From contig JAUYJB010000066.1 of assembly GCA_030688605.1 (NCBI GenBank), positions 1-64,000 on the forward strand: a stretch of DNA of 64,000 nucleotides. The letters are read 5' to 3'. Positions 35,755 to 44,737 of the stretch are shown here, piece by piece. The stretch is from Hyphomicrobiales bacterium. GTDB lineage: Bacteria > Pseudomonadota > Alphaproteobacteria > Rhizobiales > NORP267. Both the position numbers and the translations under genes were made by a program. Under the pieces are notes generated by a model that saw only the letters and a list, made by a program, of their open reading frames with translations, was not told the DNA's origin and did no database searches. The stretch's first letter is position 1. Every line of letters starts with the position of its first letter.

Positions 35755-36966
35755 TCATCTGGCCGGCTGACCCGCATAGTGCGAGGCAACGCTTTCGATG
35801 ATCGCCTCGCTGTAGGGCAGGCTCATATTGTGCATCATCGAGCTGCCGCGCTTGCCGTCGCGGTAGGCCCTGAGCGCGTTGATCAGATAGGCCCTGTCCT
35901 GTCCGGCAATCTTCGGCACGATCAGGGCGGGCTGCTCGACGCCCTCGCCGTGGCAGATATCGCATTTTTCGGCCAACGCCCGCACGGCGAGCTCGGCGCT
36001 TTCGGCGGCCATGGATTCCTGAACCGCGTAGAAGGCGGCAAGATTCTCGATCTCCTCGTCGGTATTCTCGTCGAGCATGACGCTGTGCTGGCGGGTCTGA
36101 TCCCGGTACGCCTTGATGGCCTTGACCAGATATTCCGGATCCTGGCCGGCGAGGCTCGGCGTCGAGGTGTCGTGGCTGACGCCGCGCGCGCCGTGGCAGC
36201 CGCCGCAGCGGGCGCTGAGCGGTTCGCCGGCGACCGGATCGCCGAAGCCAGGCGCCTCGCGCCGGGCGGGCGTCTGCGTGGCGTAGTAAAGCGCCAGGGC
36301 CTCGATATCGACATGGCTCAGCTCGCGCAGCATCTCCTGTCCTTCGATGCTGCGGCGCCCGTCCAGATAGGCCCGCACGGCGGAGATGAAATAGCGCGGC
36401 TGCTGGCCGGCCAGGCTGGGTATGCCGGCGGTGGTGCTGTCGCCGGATTTGCCGTGGCAGCGGGCGCAAACCTGCGAGGCCGCCTCGCCCTTTTCATAAG
36501 GCGAAACGACGGCTTGCACCTCCTCTCCGGCTTCGGCTTGGAGCAGCGGCAGGCTGGCAAAATAGCCGGCGACGTTCCGGATCTGCGCATCCGTCAACTC
36601 GGAGGTCAGATCGTGCAGCGCGGCATGGGTCCGCGTGCCCTCCTTATAGGCGGTCAACGACGCCCGCAGATAGCGCTCGGTCTGGGCGGCCAGATCCGGG
36701 ATGGCGGGGGCAACGCCGCGCCCGTCCAGACCATGGCAGCCGACGCACTGCGCCTCGACCACCACCTTGCCGGCCGCGATATCGGCCTGCGCCGCGCCGG
36801 CGTCCTCCTCTTCCTCGCAGCCGATGAGCGCCAGCGGCAACGCCACGACGATCGCCAGCATTCGCGCCGACAGGCTCAGGATCGAAGACGACCGGGCAGG
36901 CGGCGAGTGCATCGCCCCGCGCTGGGCGGAAACGGTCCTGCATTCCCCATTGAGCGTTGTTGCCAT
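35755..36966 (-). CDS. Tetraheme cytochrome c lipoprotein
   Basis: ATG 36966 follows GGAGG. The 403-residue protein has a late hydrophobic signal ending in lipobox LIGC (LALIGCEEEEDAG), so it is probably a lipoprotein. Four class I-type modules follow (CVGCH, CARCH, CGGCH, CDICH), each with PxLAGQ-like and AYxxGxR segments. Its repeat pattern is close to the tetraheme protein at 33568-34713, so the two are paralogues, one tethered and one soluble. Translation starts within 35 bases of the stop of the nonaheme-cytochrome b gene, indicating one transcript. A later start at 36912 would shorten the N region. Confidence 0.9.
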   Translation of the reverse strand: MATTLNGECRTVSAQRGAMHSPPARSSSILSLSARMLAIVVALPLALIGCEEEEDAGAAQADIAAGKVVVEAQCVGCHGLDGRGVAPAIPDLAAQTERYLRASLTAYKEGTRTHAALHDLTSELTDAQIRNVAGYFASLPLLQAEAGEEVQAVVSPYEKGEAASQVCARCHGKSGDSTTAGIPSLAGQQPRYFISAVRAYLDGRRSIEGQEMLRELSHVDIEALALYYATQTPARREAPGFGDPVAGEPLSARCGGCHGARGVSHDTSTPSLAGQDPEYLVKAIKAYRDQTRQHSVMLDENTDEEIENLAAFYAVQESMAAESAELAVRALAEKCDICHGEGVEQPALIVPKIAGQDRAYLINALRAYRDGKRGSSMMHNMSLPYSEAIIESVASHYAGQPAR

Positions 36967-37000
36967 CGATAGAGCCTCCATATCGTCGATGTGACGCCAC

Positions 37001-38995
37001 TCACGCGGACAAAACATGCCCGCCAAAGCCGACAAAGACCAGCACCAGAAGCGTCAGGCCGATCAGGATCAGAACCGCCGCGAGGATCTTGGAGCCGACC
37101 GCCATCGACCGCGACGGGGCGTCGACCAGATAGTTCTCGAGTTGGCCGCTCTCGGCCAGGCGCCGATATTCCAGCGTATGCTCGCGCTTGAACTCCTCCA
37201 ACGGCATGCGGCCGGTGAAGATCACCGTATCCATGGGGAACTTGTCGGGCCTGAAATGAACGTTGAAGAAGTGGACCGAGAACAGGAACACGGCAGCCAG
37301 GAACGCCTCTTCTCCGTGCACCAGGGTTGCGATGTTGAACACCCATCCCGGCAGCACCGAGGCCGTCGCCTCGGGGAACCACAGCATCAGACCGCTGAAG
37401 CCGATGATCACCATGCCCCAGAACGGCGCCCAATAGTCGAACTTCTTCCAATAGGTCCAGTGGTCGAACAATGGCCGCGGCCCGAGGCCGAAGAACCATT
37501 TGAACATCGCCACCACGTCGAACAGGTCCTGCAGGTTGGGCACCGTCGAGGTCGGTCCGAAGACCTTGAACGTCCTCCAGTTCCGGGACAAGTAGTAGGC
37601 GACATAGATGAGATGCCCGAAGAACAGGGTGATGAACGTCCCCGCGGCAAACCGGTGCACGATCGCGGCCACCTGCGGCCCGCCGAGCAGATTGATGAAC
37701 CCCCGCGCCCAGGCGCTCTCCCCATAGAGCACCGAGGTCCCGGTCAGGACCAGGGTCATGATGGCCAGCGCGAACACCAGGTGCACGAGCCGCCAGGCCG
37801 CGGGCCAGCGCTTGAAGTATTTCTTCTCTTCCGGCGCCACCTTGTCGACCCGGATGTGGGGCTGGTTCCGCCTTTCCTTGAGCTCCTTGTACTCGCGGTA
37901 CAACCACAGCGCCGAATGGGTCCAGAAGAAGGCGAACACGCCGATCAGCAGCGCGCCCATGCCCTTGCCGGCGATCCACAGAAAGGGATAGCGCTCGAAG
38001 TCGCCGGTGGTGCCGTGCGGCTGGAAAGTGGCAAATCCGGCGGTCGCGCCCTCGTGGCACTTCCGGCAGGTCTGAATGCGGTTGCTCGGGTGGACCAGGG
38101 AGGCCTCGTTGGACACCCGCTGGATCTTGTGGTGCCCATGGCAGTCGAAGCACTTCGCGGTGTAGGCATAGCCGAGCGTGCTCACCTGACCGTGGTAGGT
38201 CCCGAGATAAGTCTCAAGCTCATATTCGTGGCAGTTGCCGCAATTGCGGGTGATGCCGACCCTGATCGACGCGACTTCCGGCGATGCAATCTCGTGCGTG
38301 GTGTGGCAGTCCGTGCACACGGCGGCAAACGGGTTGGTGTCGCCGAGCACCGACTGGCCGTGCACCGAGGTCTTGTAGTCGGCCAATTGCTCGGTGTGGC
38401 AGCGGCCGCAAATCTCCGGTATCCGCAGCCGCCCCATGGCGCCGACCGAGCTGTCGATCGGGGTGATGTAGTGGGCGTTGTGGCAGTCATAGCAGGTGGC
38501 GTTGGTTCGCGACTGGTCCGCCATGCTGGGGCGGGCATGGACCGAATGCATGTAGCTCTCGATCTGTTGCACGACCACGCCCAGCCGCGCGAACTTGTCG
38601 GTCTCGCCGCGCCGCCGCGCCATGTCCCACAAGTTGCGGTGGCACTCGACGCAGCCGACCCCTCTTTCGACGCCGGCCCGGTGGGGAACTTCGAGGATGT
38701 CTTTATGGCACTCGACGCAATAGCGCCCGCCGTGAACGCTGTCGACGAATTCCTCTGCCCGGATATGCAGGTCGCGGTCCCGGCCGTCGGCGCCGGGAAC
38801 CGAGAACCCTTCTATGCCGTGACAGCTCAGGCACAGAGCATTGTCGAGCAGTTCCGGAGGGGTCCCCTCGGCGGCTTGCCGGTCCGTCGCCTCCTGGGCG
38901 GCGGCCTGCGTCAGCCAATTGTCCGGCGTCCCCGCGAACAGAACGATGCAGGCAAACAGCCAGGCTGAGAGTTTCACGATCCGCATTGTCCTCAC
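37001..38995 (-). CDS. Nonaheme cytochrome c - cytochrome b fusion
   Basis: This 664-residue protein has a signal peptide, nine CXXCH motifs in residues about 50-330 (CLSCH, CVECH twice, CYDCH, CGRCH, CTDCH, CGNCH, CFDCH, CRKCH), a helix (GMGALLIGVFAFFW), and a cytochrome b-type domain with about five helices carrying His ligands (VHLVFALAIM, VHRFAAGTFITLFFGHLIY, VHGEEAFLAAVFLFSVHFFNVHF). It should connect the quinone pool to periplasmic cytochromes in one polypeptide. The split version at 2175-4236 is a clear paralogue in design. It is the first gene of the leftward cytochrome operon. Confidence 0.93.
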   Translation of the reverse strand: MRTMRIVKLSAWLFACIVLFAGTPDNWLTQAAAQEATDRQAAEGTPPELLDNALCLSCHGIEGFSVPGADGRDRDLHIRAEEFVDSVHGGRYCVECHKDILEVPHRAGVERGVGCVECHRNLWDMARRRGETDKFARLGVVVQQIESYMHSVHARPSMADQSRTNATCYDCHNAHYITPIDSSVGAMGRLRIPEICGRCHTEQLADYKTSVHGQSVLGDTNPFAAVCTDCHTTHEIASPEVASIRVGITRNCGNCHEYELETYLGTYHGQVSTLGYAYTAKCFDCHGHHKIQRVSNEASLVHPSNRIQTCRKCHEGATAGFATFQPHGTTGDFERYPFLWIAGKGMGALLIGVFAFFWTHSALWLYREYKELKERRNQPHIRVDKVAPEEKKYFKRWPAAWRLVHLVFALAIMTLVLTGTSVLYGESAWARGFINLLGGPQVAAIVHRFAAGTFITLFFGHLIYVAYYLSRNWRTFKVFGPTSTVPNLQDLFDVVAMFKWFFGLGPRPLFDHWTYWKKFDYWAPFWGMVIIGFSGLMLWFPEATASVLPGWVFNIATLVHGEEAFLAAVFLFSVHFFNVHFRPDKFPMDTVIFTGRMPLEEFKREHTLEYRRLAESGQLENYLVDAPSRSMAVGSKILAAVLILIGLTLLVLVFVGFGGHVLSA

Positions 38996-39550
38996 ATGCC
39001 CCCGGCATCCGTTTGTCGGCGCTCACATCCGCGCGGTAGCTTTCCATGTAACACTGAGCCAAGTCAATTTGGCCAAATCTTCCTGCCGTCCGTAGCACCG
39101 ATCCATGCTTTGCGTCCCGGGCTTGCCGGTCTCCGCAAACGAAATGCGCGCATCATCGGAGCTACGATCGTGCCGATCGCGATCGCCGTTGCAAACTGGC
39201 CGATGAAGCGATCGTTCGCGTGCGCATAGATAGCCCGGCTTGGGGCCTCGGAGGAGCCATTTGCGGCCCCCTGCGGCAATCTGAAACACGGCGCCGAATC
39301 CTGGGCTGAAACATCCGGCGCGACGCCCGGCGGCGGGCATACGGTAACGCAATTTTGACCGCGCCGCGGCCGTCGATTCCGGCGTCCCTACCGCAGGAAA
39401 CCGCCGTTTTCAGGCCTCCGGCGCCCTGCCGCGCGCAGCCGGCGCGATTACATTGACCTAAGTCAATATGCGGCTCGGCGTGCATCTGTTAGTTTGGCCA
39501 CTGAGAACGACCGGTTGTCGGACCGGTCGCAGCATGAAAGGGGTCTGGCG
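38996..39550. other. Divergent intergenic region with FixK-type box
   Basis: About 555 bases between divergent cytochrome genes. The clear element is the box at 39453-39466. A leftward frame of about 70 codons (39064-39279) lacks a ribosome site and domain and is not called. Confidence 0.5.
39453..39466. promoter_or_regulatory. FNR/FixK-type box upstream of the monoheme cytochrome gene
   Basis: TTGACCTAAGTCAA is a perfect palindromic TTGAC-N4-GTCAA site, 85 bases before ATG 39551. It may also influence the leftward operon, whose start lies 458 bases away. Confidence 0.65.
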
Positions 39551-39949
39551 ATGTCGCCTCGGCGCCATATTCGCATTGTATCGAGGGCGGCGGTCACGGG
39601 CGCCGCACTTGCCGGCGCGTTGTGGGCGTCCGGCGCCAGCGCACAGGAGGTCAATTTCAAGGACGACGTGTTTCCGATCATCGAGCTCAGGTGCCTGGAA
39701 TGCCACCAGCCGGGAGGGGAAGGTTACGAAGCCAGCGGGCTCGACATGCGCACCTACGAGAGCCTGATGAAGGGGACCGAGCACGGTCCGGTCGTCCTGC
39801 CCGGCAAGGCGTTCGAAAGCAATTTCATCGCGGTGATCGATCAACGCACCGATCCGACGCTATGGATGCCGCACAACAAGAAGAAGCTCTCCAAATGCGA
39901 ACGGCTGATGCTGAGGTTCTGGATCAGCCAGGGGGCGAAGAACAACTGA
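39551..39949 (+). CDS. Monoheme cytochrome-domain protein (PSCyt1-like)
   Basis: ATG 39551 follows AAAGGGG and yields 132 residues with a signal peptide cleaved near ASA-QE. One heme motif (CLECHQPGG) is followed by the pattern G-L-D-MRTYESLMKG ... GPVVLPGKAFESNF, typical of the planctomycete-type cytochrome C domain. It is a small periplasmic electron carrier. It lies behind a FixK-type box and 129 bases before another monoheme cytochrome gene. Confidence 0.85.
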   Translation: MSPRRHIRIVSRAAVTGAALAGALWASGASAQEVNFKDDVFPIIELRCLECHQPGGEGYEASGLDMRTYESLMKGTEHGPVVLPGKAFESNFIAVIDQRTDPTLWMPHNKKKLSKCERLMLRFWISQGAKNN

Positions 39950-40078
39950 GGCAAGAGGCCGCAAACATAAACCACTTGCGAGTCGAGCCGCGGCACTGCG
40001 CCGCAAAGGCCGGCGAAGGTTCCGGGAGCGGACCCGAATGATCGCATTCGGGAGCACACAATCTTGAGGAGTTAAGAA

Positions 40079-40369
40079 ATGAAAGCGAAATGGCTCATCA
40101 TTGCCGCAGCCGCGGTGGCGTTCGGTCTGGCCGGCGCGGCCGGCTCGGCACAGGCCGCCAACACGGCCGCCTGCAGCGGCTGTCACGGCGCCAACGGAGA
40201 GGGCAAGGCCGCCAATCCGAAGATTGCCGGCATGTCCACGGGCGCGTTCACCTCGGCGATGAACGCCTACAAGTCGGGCGCCAAGAAGCATGCGGCCATG
40301 AACGCGGTCACCAAGAATCTGAGCGCCGGCGACATCGCCGAGATGGCAAACTTTTTCGCTTCGAAATAG
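40079..40369 (+). CDS. Small class I cytochrome c
   Basis: The 96-residue precursor has a signal peptide ending SAQA-AN and one heme motif (CSGCHGANGEG). It then shows PKIAGMSTG, AYKSGAKKHAAM (Met ligand) and a C-terminal helix (IAEMANFFAS). It closely resembles one module of the tetraheme proteins at 33568-34713 and 35755-36966, and could be the soluble shuttle between them and terminal partners. ATG 40079 has TGAGGAG upstream. Confidence 0.92.
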   Translation: MKAKWLIIAAAAVAFGLAGAAGSAQAANTAACSGCHGANGEGKAANPKIAGMSTGAFTSAMNAYKSGAKKHAAMNAVTKNLSAGDIAEMANFFASK

Positions 40370-40483
40370 GCTCTGGGCGGCGGACTAGCGGCCGTCGCGA
40401 CAGCGCCAACCGCAGCACCGTTCGGCTCGCTCGCGCATGTGAGCGCGGGCGAGCCGTACCTGCCGGAGGAGGGAGTTCATACC

Positions 40484-40945
40484 ATGATCATGACTCGTCG
40501 CGCCGCGCTCCAGTCGGCCCTTGGCGCGGTTGCCGCGTCGGCCGGGATCGCCTTCTATCCGACACCGGGTCCGGCGGCCGAGGCGGCCGAGATTACCGTC
40601 TACAAGTCGTCGACCTGCGGCTGCTGCGGAGAATGGGTGAAGCATCTGCGCGCCAACGGCTTCACGGTGGCGGTGCAGGAAACCGACAATGTGGCGCCGA
40701 TCAAGGCGCAGGCCGGCATTCCGGCGGCGCTGGAGAGCTGCCACACCGCGCTTGCCGGCGGCTATGCGATCGAGGGCCACGTTCCGGCGCGGGAGATTCG
40801 CCGGCTGTTGAGCGAGAAGCCCGCCGCGCGGGGACTTGCCGTTCCCGGCATGCCGTCCGGATCGCCGGGCATGGGTGGGCCGCCGGACCGCTATGCGGTG
40901 ATCCTGTTCGGGGACGGCGGACAAAGCGTCTACGCGCAGTATTAG
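40484..40945 (+). CDS. DUF411/CopG-like metal-binding protein
   Basis: From ATG 40484 the 153-residue protein has a twin-arginine-like signal (MTRRAALQSALG) and the DUF411 core: VYKSSTCGCCGEWVKHL, then ESCHTALAGGYAIEGHVPA and GLAVPGMPSGSPGMGG. CopG of Pseudomonas belongs to this family and holds a cysteine-bound copper cluster. A role in copper handling or cytochrome maturation would fit its place beside cytochrome genes and ccmI, but that is inference. It is convergent with ccmI; four bases separate the two. Confidence 0.9.
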   Translation: MIMTRRAALQSALGAVAASAGIAFYPTPGPAAEAAEITVYKSSTCGCCGEWVKHLRANGFTVAVQETDNVAPIKAQAGIPAALESCHTALAGGYAIEGHVPAREIRRLLSEKPAARGLAVPGMPSGSPGMGGPPDRYAVILFGDGGQSVYAQY

Positions 40946-40949
40946 GGCG

Positions 40950-42146
40950 TCACAATCCGAGCGACTTTTCGGCTTCCTCGATGCGCTTGAGCGCGGCATC
41001 GTCGCCGGCGAACTGCTGGCGCGCGCTCGACGCGGCCCCCTTGGCATCGTCGGGCCGGTTGAGCACCACGTAGGAACGCATCAGCATCAGCCAGCCGTCG
41101 AGGTCGTTGCCTTCGGTCTTAAGCCGCGCGGCAAGCCGGGTGACCATATCCTCGACCATCTCGTCGCGCGCGTCCGGCGACAGCTCCCGGGCATTGCTCA
41201 AGTCCTCGGCGCTCGGCCCGGCGGAGGATGGGGCGGCAGGCTCCGCGCCCGGCGCGGTACCCGGCGCGGCGGCCGGTGCGGCGGCCGGTGCGGCGGTCCC
41301 GCCGCCCAGGCGAGCATTGACCTCGGCGAGGCGGCGTTCCACCAGCGGTTTCCAGAATGCGCCTTCCGGCGCGTCCTTCAACATTGCCCCCCACGACTCG
41401 GCGGCCTCCTTCAGCTCGCCCCCCTGCTCCTGCGCCAGGGCGAGATAGAAGCGCGCCTGCACCAGGGAGGGGTCGAGCTTCCTCGCACGCTCGAAAATCT
41501 CCCTGGCCTCGTCGGAGACGATGCTGCCATTGGCCTGGGTCATCGCTTCGCCGTAATCGCCGAGCCGCTGGGCCGTTTCGCCGAGGATACGGATGGCGCC
41601 GGCATAGGCGCGCGCCGAGGCCTCGTAGCGACCAAGCGCGAAATTGAGCGCCGCCGCCTCTTCCCAGGCGGTGCCGTTGTCGGGGCTGGCGCGAAGCTGC
41701 GCCTCGACGTCAGCCAGCCGCGCGGCCATTTCCGCCTGGCCGGGTACGTCCGCATCCTGCGTCGCGGCCGGTGCCGGGGCCGGGGCGCGGGCGACCAGAT
41801 CCGGCCGACCGAGCGCCAGATAGCCGCCGAGAGCGATCAGCACCACGAGCCCGGCGCTGCCGAACGCGATCAGCGCCCAGCTCGTCGCCGGCAGGGGCGC
41901 CGCCACCTTGTCCCGCTGGTCGGCGGCGGCGAGCAGCCGCCGCGATATCTCGGCCCGCGCGGCCTCCAGTTCCTGCTTGTCGATCACGCCGCGCTCGGCC
42001 TCCGCCTCGAGCGCGCGGAGCTGGTCCTCATAGACCTTCCTCTCCTGGCCGGCGCCGGCCAGAGGCCGCAGCCGCCAGCCGAGCAGGCCGAAGATGGGCA
42101 GCAGGGCAAGGCCCGTCATAACGCCCAAAATGTACCAAAGCAGCAT
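40950..42146 (-). CDS. ccmI: Cytochrome c biogenesis protein CcmI
   Basis: The 398-residue protein has two N-terminal helices (ILGVMTGLALLPIFGLLGW and WALIAFGSAGLVVLIALGGYLAL), with a leucine-zipper-like loop (QEL/RALEAEAERGVIDKQELE) between them, then a TPR domain, as in CcmI. It holds apocytochromes for heme ligation. No ccmE/F/G/H genes lie nearby, so this copy is solitary; most alphaproteobacteria keep ccmI in the ccm operon. Its presence here may serve the load of multiheme proteins. A Pro/Ala-rich insert (APAAAPAAAPGTAPGAEP) sits in the middle of the chain. Confidence 0.9.
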   Translation of the reverse strand: MLLWYILGVMTGLALLPIFGLLGWRLRPLAGAGQERKVYEDQLRALEAEAERGVIDKQELEAARAEISRRLLAAADQRDKVAAPLPATSWALIAFGSAGLVVLIALGGYLALGRPDLVARAPAPAPAATQDADVPGQAEMAARLADVEAQLRASPDNGTAWEEAAALNFALGRYEASARAYAGAIRILGETAQRLGDYGEAMTQANGSIVSDEAREIFERARKLDPSLVQARFYLALAQEQGGELKEAAESWGAMLKDAPEGAFWKPLVERRLAEVNARLGGGTAAPAAAPAAAPGTAPGAEPAAPSSAGPSAEDLSNARELSPDARDEMVEDMVTRLAARLKTEGNDLDGWLMLMRSYVVLNRPDDAKGAASSARQQFAGDDAALKRIEEAEKSLGL

Positions 42147-42329
42147 CGCTCTATTCGCCTTCGCCGGCGGCCCCGGCCGCCTCGCCGATCATTCCCCAGC
42201 CCGCGGCGCGTGGGTAGCACGGCTGCGCGGGCAGGAGAAGCCCGCGCCGCGGTCTGCGGCGGTTTCCGTCATCGGCGACCCTTCGACCGGAACCGGCCCC
42301 GGCATCGAAACCGGGCCTGCCGGTCAAGC

Positions 42330-42364
42330 AAAAGCCCGGGCAGGGCGGCCGGCCATGCCCGGGC
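42330..42364 (-). terminator. Intrinsic terminator after mtrB/pioB
   Basis: GCCCGGGCA at 42334-42342 pairs with TGCCCGGGC at 42356-42364, a 9-bp stem with 13-base loop. On the minus strand the stem is followed by TTTTGC, placing it as a terminator of the leftward decaheme-barrel operon. Confidence 0.7.
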
Positions 42365-42399
42365 CGTTTCTTTGGCCGCAGGGGCCTGCTTTTTCTCGC

Positions 42400-44718
42400 C
42401 TACCAGCCGAGCCCGACGCTCACCGTCACGATCTGGGCGTCGTAGTTCGCTTCCCTGCCGGCGAGCCAAATGGAGGACGATGCCAACGTCGGCACGTAGA
42501 CGTCTTCGTTGAGGGCCCAGTTGTCGATCCGGTTGCGCTCATAGGCGTACTGGATCTTGGCGAAGGCCTTGCTCAGCCCCGTGCCCTGGGTGGTTTCCTC
42601 CGGCAGTGTGTATTTGAGGCTCGCGTCGAAACGATGGAAGCGGGTGTTCACGACCGGGAAGACGTCCGGCACCCATACCTCTTCTCCCCTGGCGTAGGTG
42701 TAGGCGAGCTTGAGGTCGACGGAGTCCGGGATCAGGGCCACGTTCAAACCGGCCATGAACGTGTCCACCGCTTCCTCGATATCCGCGTGTCCCCCTACGC
42801 CATAACCCCTGTTCCGGATTCTGCGATCGAAGTCCTCGTGGACGTACGAACCGAACAGCGAGGTCCTCTCGCCGGTCATATAGTTCAATTCGACACCGGC
42901 GTCCCAGGAGCGGTCATACAACAGGCCCTGGTGGCACGGGTCGTAGGGACGAGCCAGAGCGAAGTCGGGGGTGCAGGGGAGATCGTAATCGTCGTCCCGC
43001 CAGCCGACCAGCGGGGTGAAGGTCACCCCCTGGAAGGGACCGATTTCACTCGAGAGTTCGAGCTTGAACCGGTCGCGGTTCGACATCGAGTATTTGCGAA
43101 TGAGCCGGTAATTCGTCGAGCCGGATTCGGTCTCGTCGCCGACAAGGCTCCCCGGTCTGTCGATGCGATTGAGATAGTCGTAATTATCGTACCGGCGCTG
43201 GGAATAGTAGGCCGAGCCCCGGACCGACATCCACGGGTGGAGTTGCATGTCGGCGGTCAGCTTGCCCGAATATTCGTTCGTGATATCGGCTTCGCGGCCG
43301 ATACCGCGGTCATACTGCTCCCATCCGAGCAGGAAGCCGAGCGTGACCCAGTCGTCCGCCCGCCACACCGTGTCGAAGCCGGCGTTCTGCTTGACGTACG
43401 AGGGAGCCAGATTGATGTAGGTTTCGTCGGCATATTCCGAATCGAATGCGATGCGATCCGGAAAATAGAGACGCGGCGTATCGTTGTCGGAAGAATAGTA
43501 CCGGTAACGGAGCGTGTTGGTAAGATCGGGGTGAAGAGCCCGCGTCGTCAGTTTCGTGTCGATGGTCAGCGTGTTGATCTCCGCGTTCGCGCTGTCGGCC
43601 GGCAAGGGCAGCGGATTCAAAGCAAACAGCGGGTCGTTGACCGTCCAGGGCAGGAGAGCCTCGTCCTGGCGCATCGCATTGTAGGACACGGTGCCGGTGA
43701 AGCGGGTTTTTTCCCAGATGTCGGCCGCGGTCTGGAGCATGACCCGGTGCGCGTAATTGTCCGGCGGCAGGCTGGCGCGGCCCAAGGGAGAGCCGTCCTC
43801 GCCCGGTAAGATGCCCCCGACACCCGTTGAAAAGGGCGAGAGATCGTAGTTGATGCGGAACGGATTGTCCCACGTCACCGAGTCGTACTTGTTCTCGAAG
43901 ATCGAACCGCCATAGGACAGATTGGTAATCCACTTCCGGTCGTCTCCGAGATCCATCTTGTATTCGACGCTGGCGCCGAAATTGTGCGTCGTATAGTCGA
44001 CCGGCGCGGGAATCTCGACCATGCCCTCGACGATGCCGGGGCTGCCACGAACAAGGGTATGGGTCATGCCGATGACCTGGCCCATGGGCAGGGTCCCATC
44101 CCGCTGCTCAAGGGAATAGTTGAAGTTGAGGTCCCACTGAGGCGTCGGCGTGTAGCGGAATGCCAACTTCCCGGCTTTCCGGTCGACGTCCAGCGTCACG
44201 GGCCTGACATTGGCGGCTATGGTCGCGTCTATGGCGGCGGTGTCCCCCGCAAACTGCGCCGCCTGCAAAGCCGTCTGCACGGCATCGTCGACGGTCAGGG
44301 TGCCCGTCCCGACGCCATCATGCAGTGTAAAGGCGCGGTTCCGGTAGAGATGCGGCGTCTGGTCGAATTCGAGGTCCAGATAGTGGTTCCCGGCAGACGA
44401 CAGACTCGCACTCACATTGCGGTCGTTCTGGGTCAGGTCGTCCGCCCAAATCTCGGCAACGCGAAGCATGTCCATGCTGCCGAACTCGAGATGAGCGGTG
44501 TCGATGATGAACCCCGGCGAGACCTCGCCATATTCCTCGAATTTGGACCTTTCCCCCACCGCCGGACGGTCGATGAAAACGAGGCCGCCCAGCTTGACGA
44601 ATCCGTGGGAGTACCAATCGCTGGTTGCATCCTCGGCAAATCCCTCGCCGGCAAAGCCCAGCGACATGGCGCCGCTCAGCAGGACCGCGGCCAGTAAAGG
44701 TTGAACTTGGTTCTTCAT
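42400..44718 (-). CDS. MtrB/PioB-family outer-membrane beta-barrel
   Basis: From ATG 44718 the 772-residue precursor has a signal peptide (LSLGFAGEGFAED-like) and then a long run of alternating-hydrophobic strands, Tyr/Trp-rich, ending in GLGW with a terminal aromatic residue. This fits a barrel of about 26 or more strands of the MtrB/PioB family, which encases an MtrA/PioA decaheme cytochrome and forms an electron conduit across the outer membrane. It follows the decaheme gene by 19 bases. The N-terminal CXXC seen in Shewanella MtrB is absent, as in PioB-like proteins. No MtrC or PioC homologue was found in the window. Confidence 0.9.
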   Translation of the reverse strand: MKNQVQPLLAAVLLSGAMSLGFAGEGFAEDATSDWYSHGFVKLGGLVFIDRPAVGERSKFEEYGEVSPGFIIDTAHLEFGSMDMLRVAEIWADDLTQNDRNVSASLSSAGNHYLDLEFDQTPHLYRNRAFTLHDGVGTGTLTVDDAVQTALQAAQFAGDTAAIDATIAANVRPVTLDVDRKAGKLAFRYTPTPQWDLNFNYSLEQRDGTLPMGQVIGMTHTLVRGSPGIVEGMVEIPAPVDYTTHNFGASVEYKMDLGDDRKWITNLSYGGSIFENKYDSVTWDNPFRINYDLSPFSTGVGGILPGEDGSPLGRASLPPDNYAHRVMLQTAADIWEKTRFTGTVSYNAMRQDEALLPWTVNDPLFALNPLPLPADSANAEINTLTIDTKLTTRALHPDLTNTLRYRYYSSDNDTPRLYFPDRIAFDSEYADETYINLAPSYVKQNAGFDTVWRADDWVTLGFLLGWEQYDRGIGREADITNEYSGKLTADMQLHPWMSVRGSAYYSQRRYDNYDYLNRIDRPGSLVGDETESGSTNYRLIRKYSMSNRDRFKLELSSEIGPFQGVTFTPLVGWRDDDYDLPCTPDFALARPYDPCHQGLLYDRSWDAGVELNYMTGERTSLFGSYVHEDFDRRIRNRGYGVGGHADIEEAVDTFMAGLNVALIPDSVDLKLAYTYARGEEVWVPDVFPVVNTRFHRFDASLKYTLPEETTQGTGLSKAFAKIQYAYERNRIDNWALNEDVYVPTLASSSIWLAGREANYDAQIVTVSVGLGW

Positions 44719-44737
44719 GGTTTTCGCCCCCATCACT

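Noticed and set aside
37016-38968. Long rightward frame of about 650 codons opposite the nonaheme-cytochrome b gene
   Set aside because: Antisense shadow; the leftward frame has nine heme motifs and membrane helices.
39040-39075. FNR-like half-site upstream of the leftward nonaheme operon (TTGAC on the minus strand)
   Set aside because: The second half (CTCAG) does not match; a single half-site is not enough.
39064-39279. Leftward 71-codon frame in the divergent region
   Set aside because: A hydrophobic patch is present but there is no ribosome site or similarity I can name.
42094-43809. Long rightward frame opposite the MtrB/PioB-type gene
   Set aside because: Antisense shadow with no domain; starts inside another gene.
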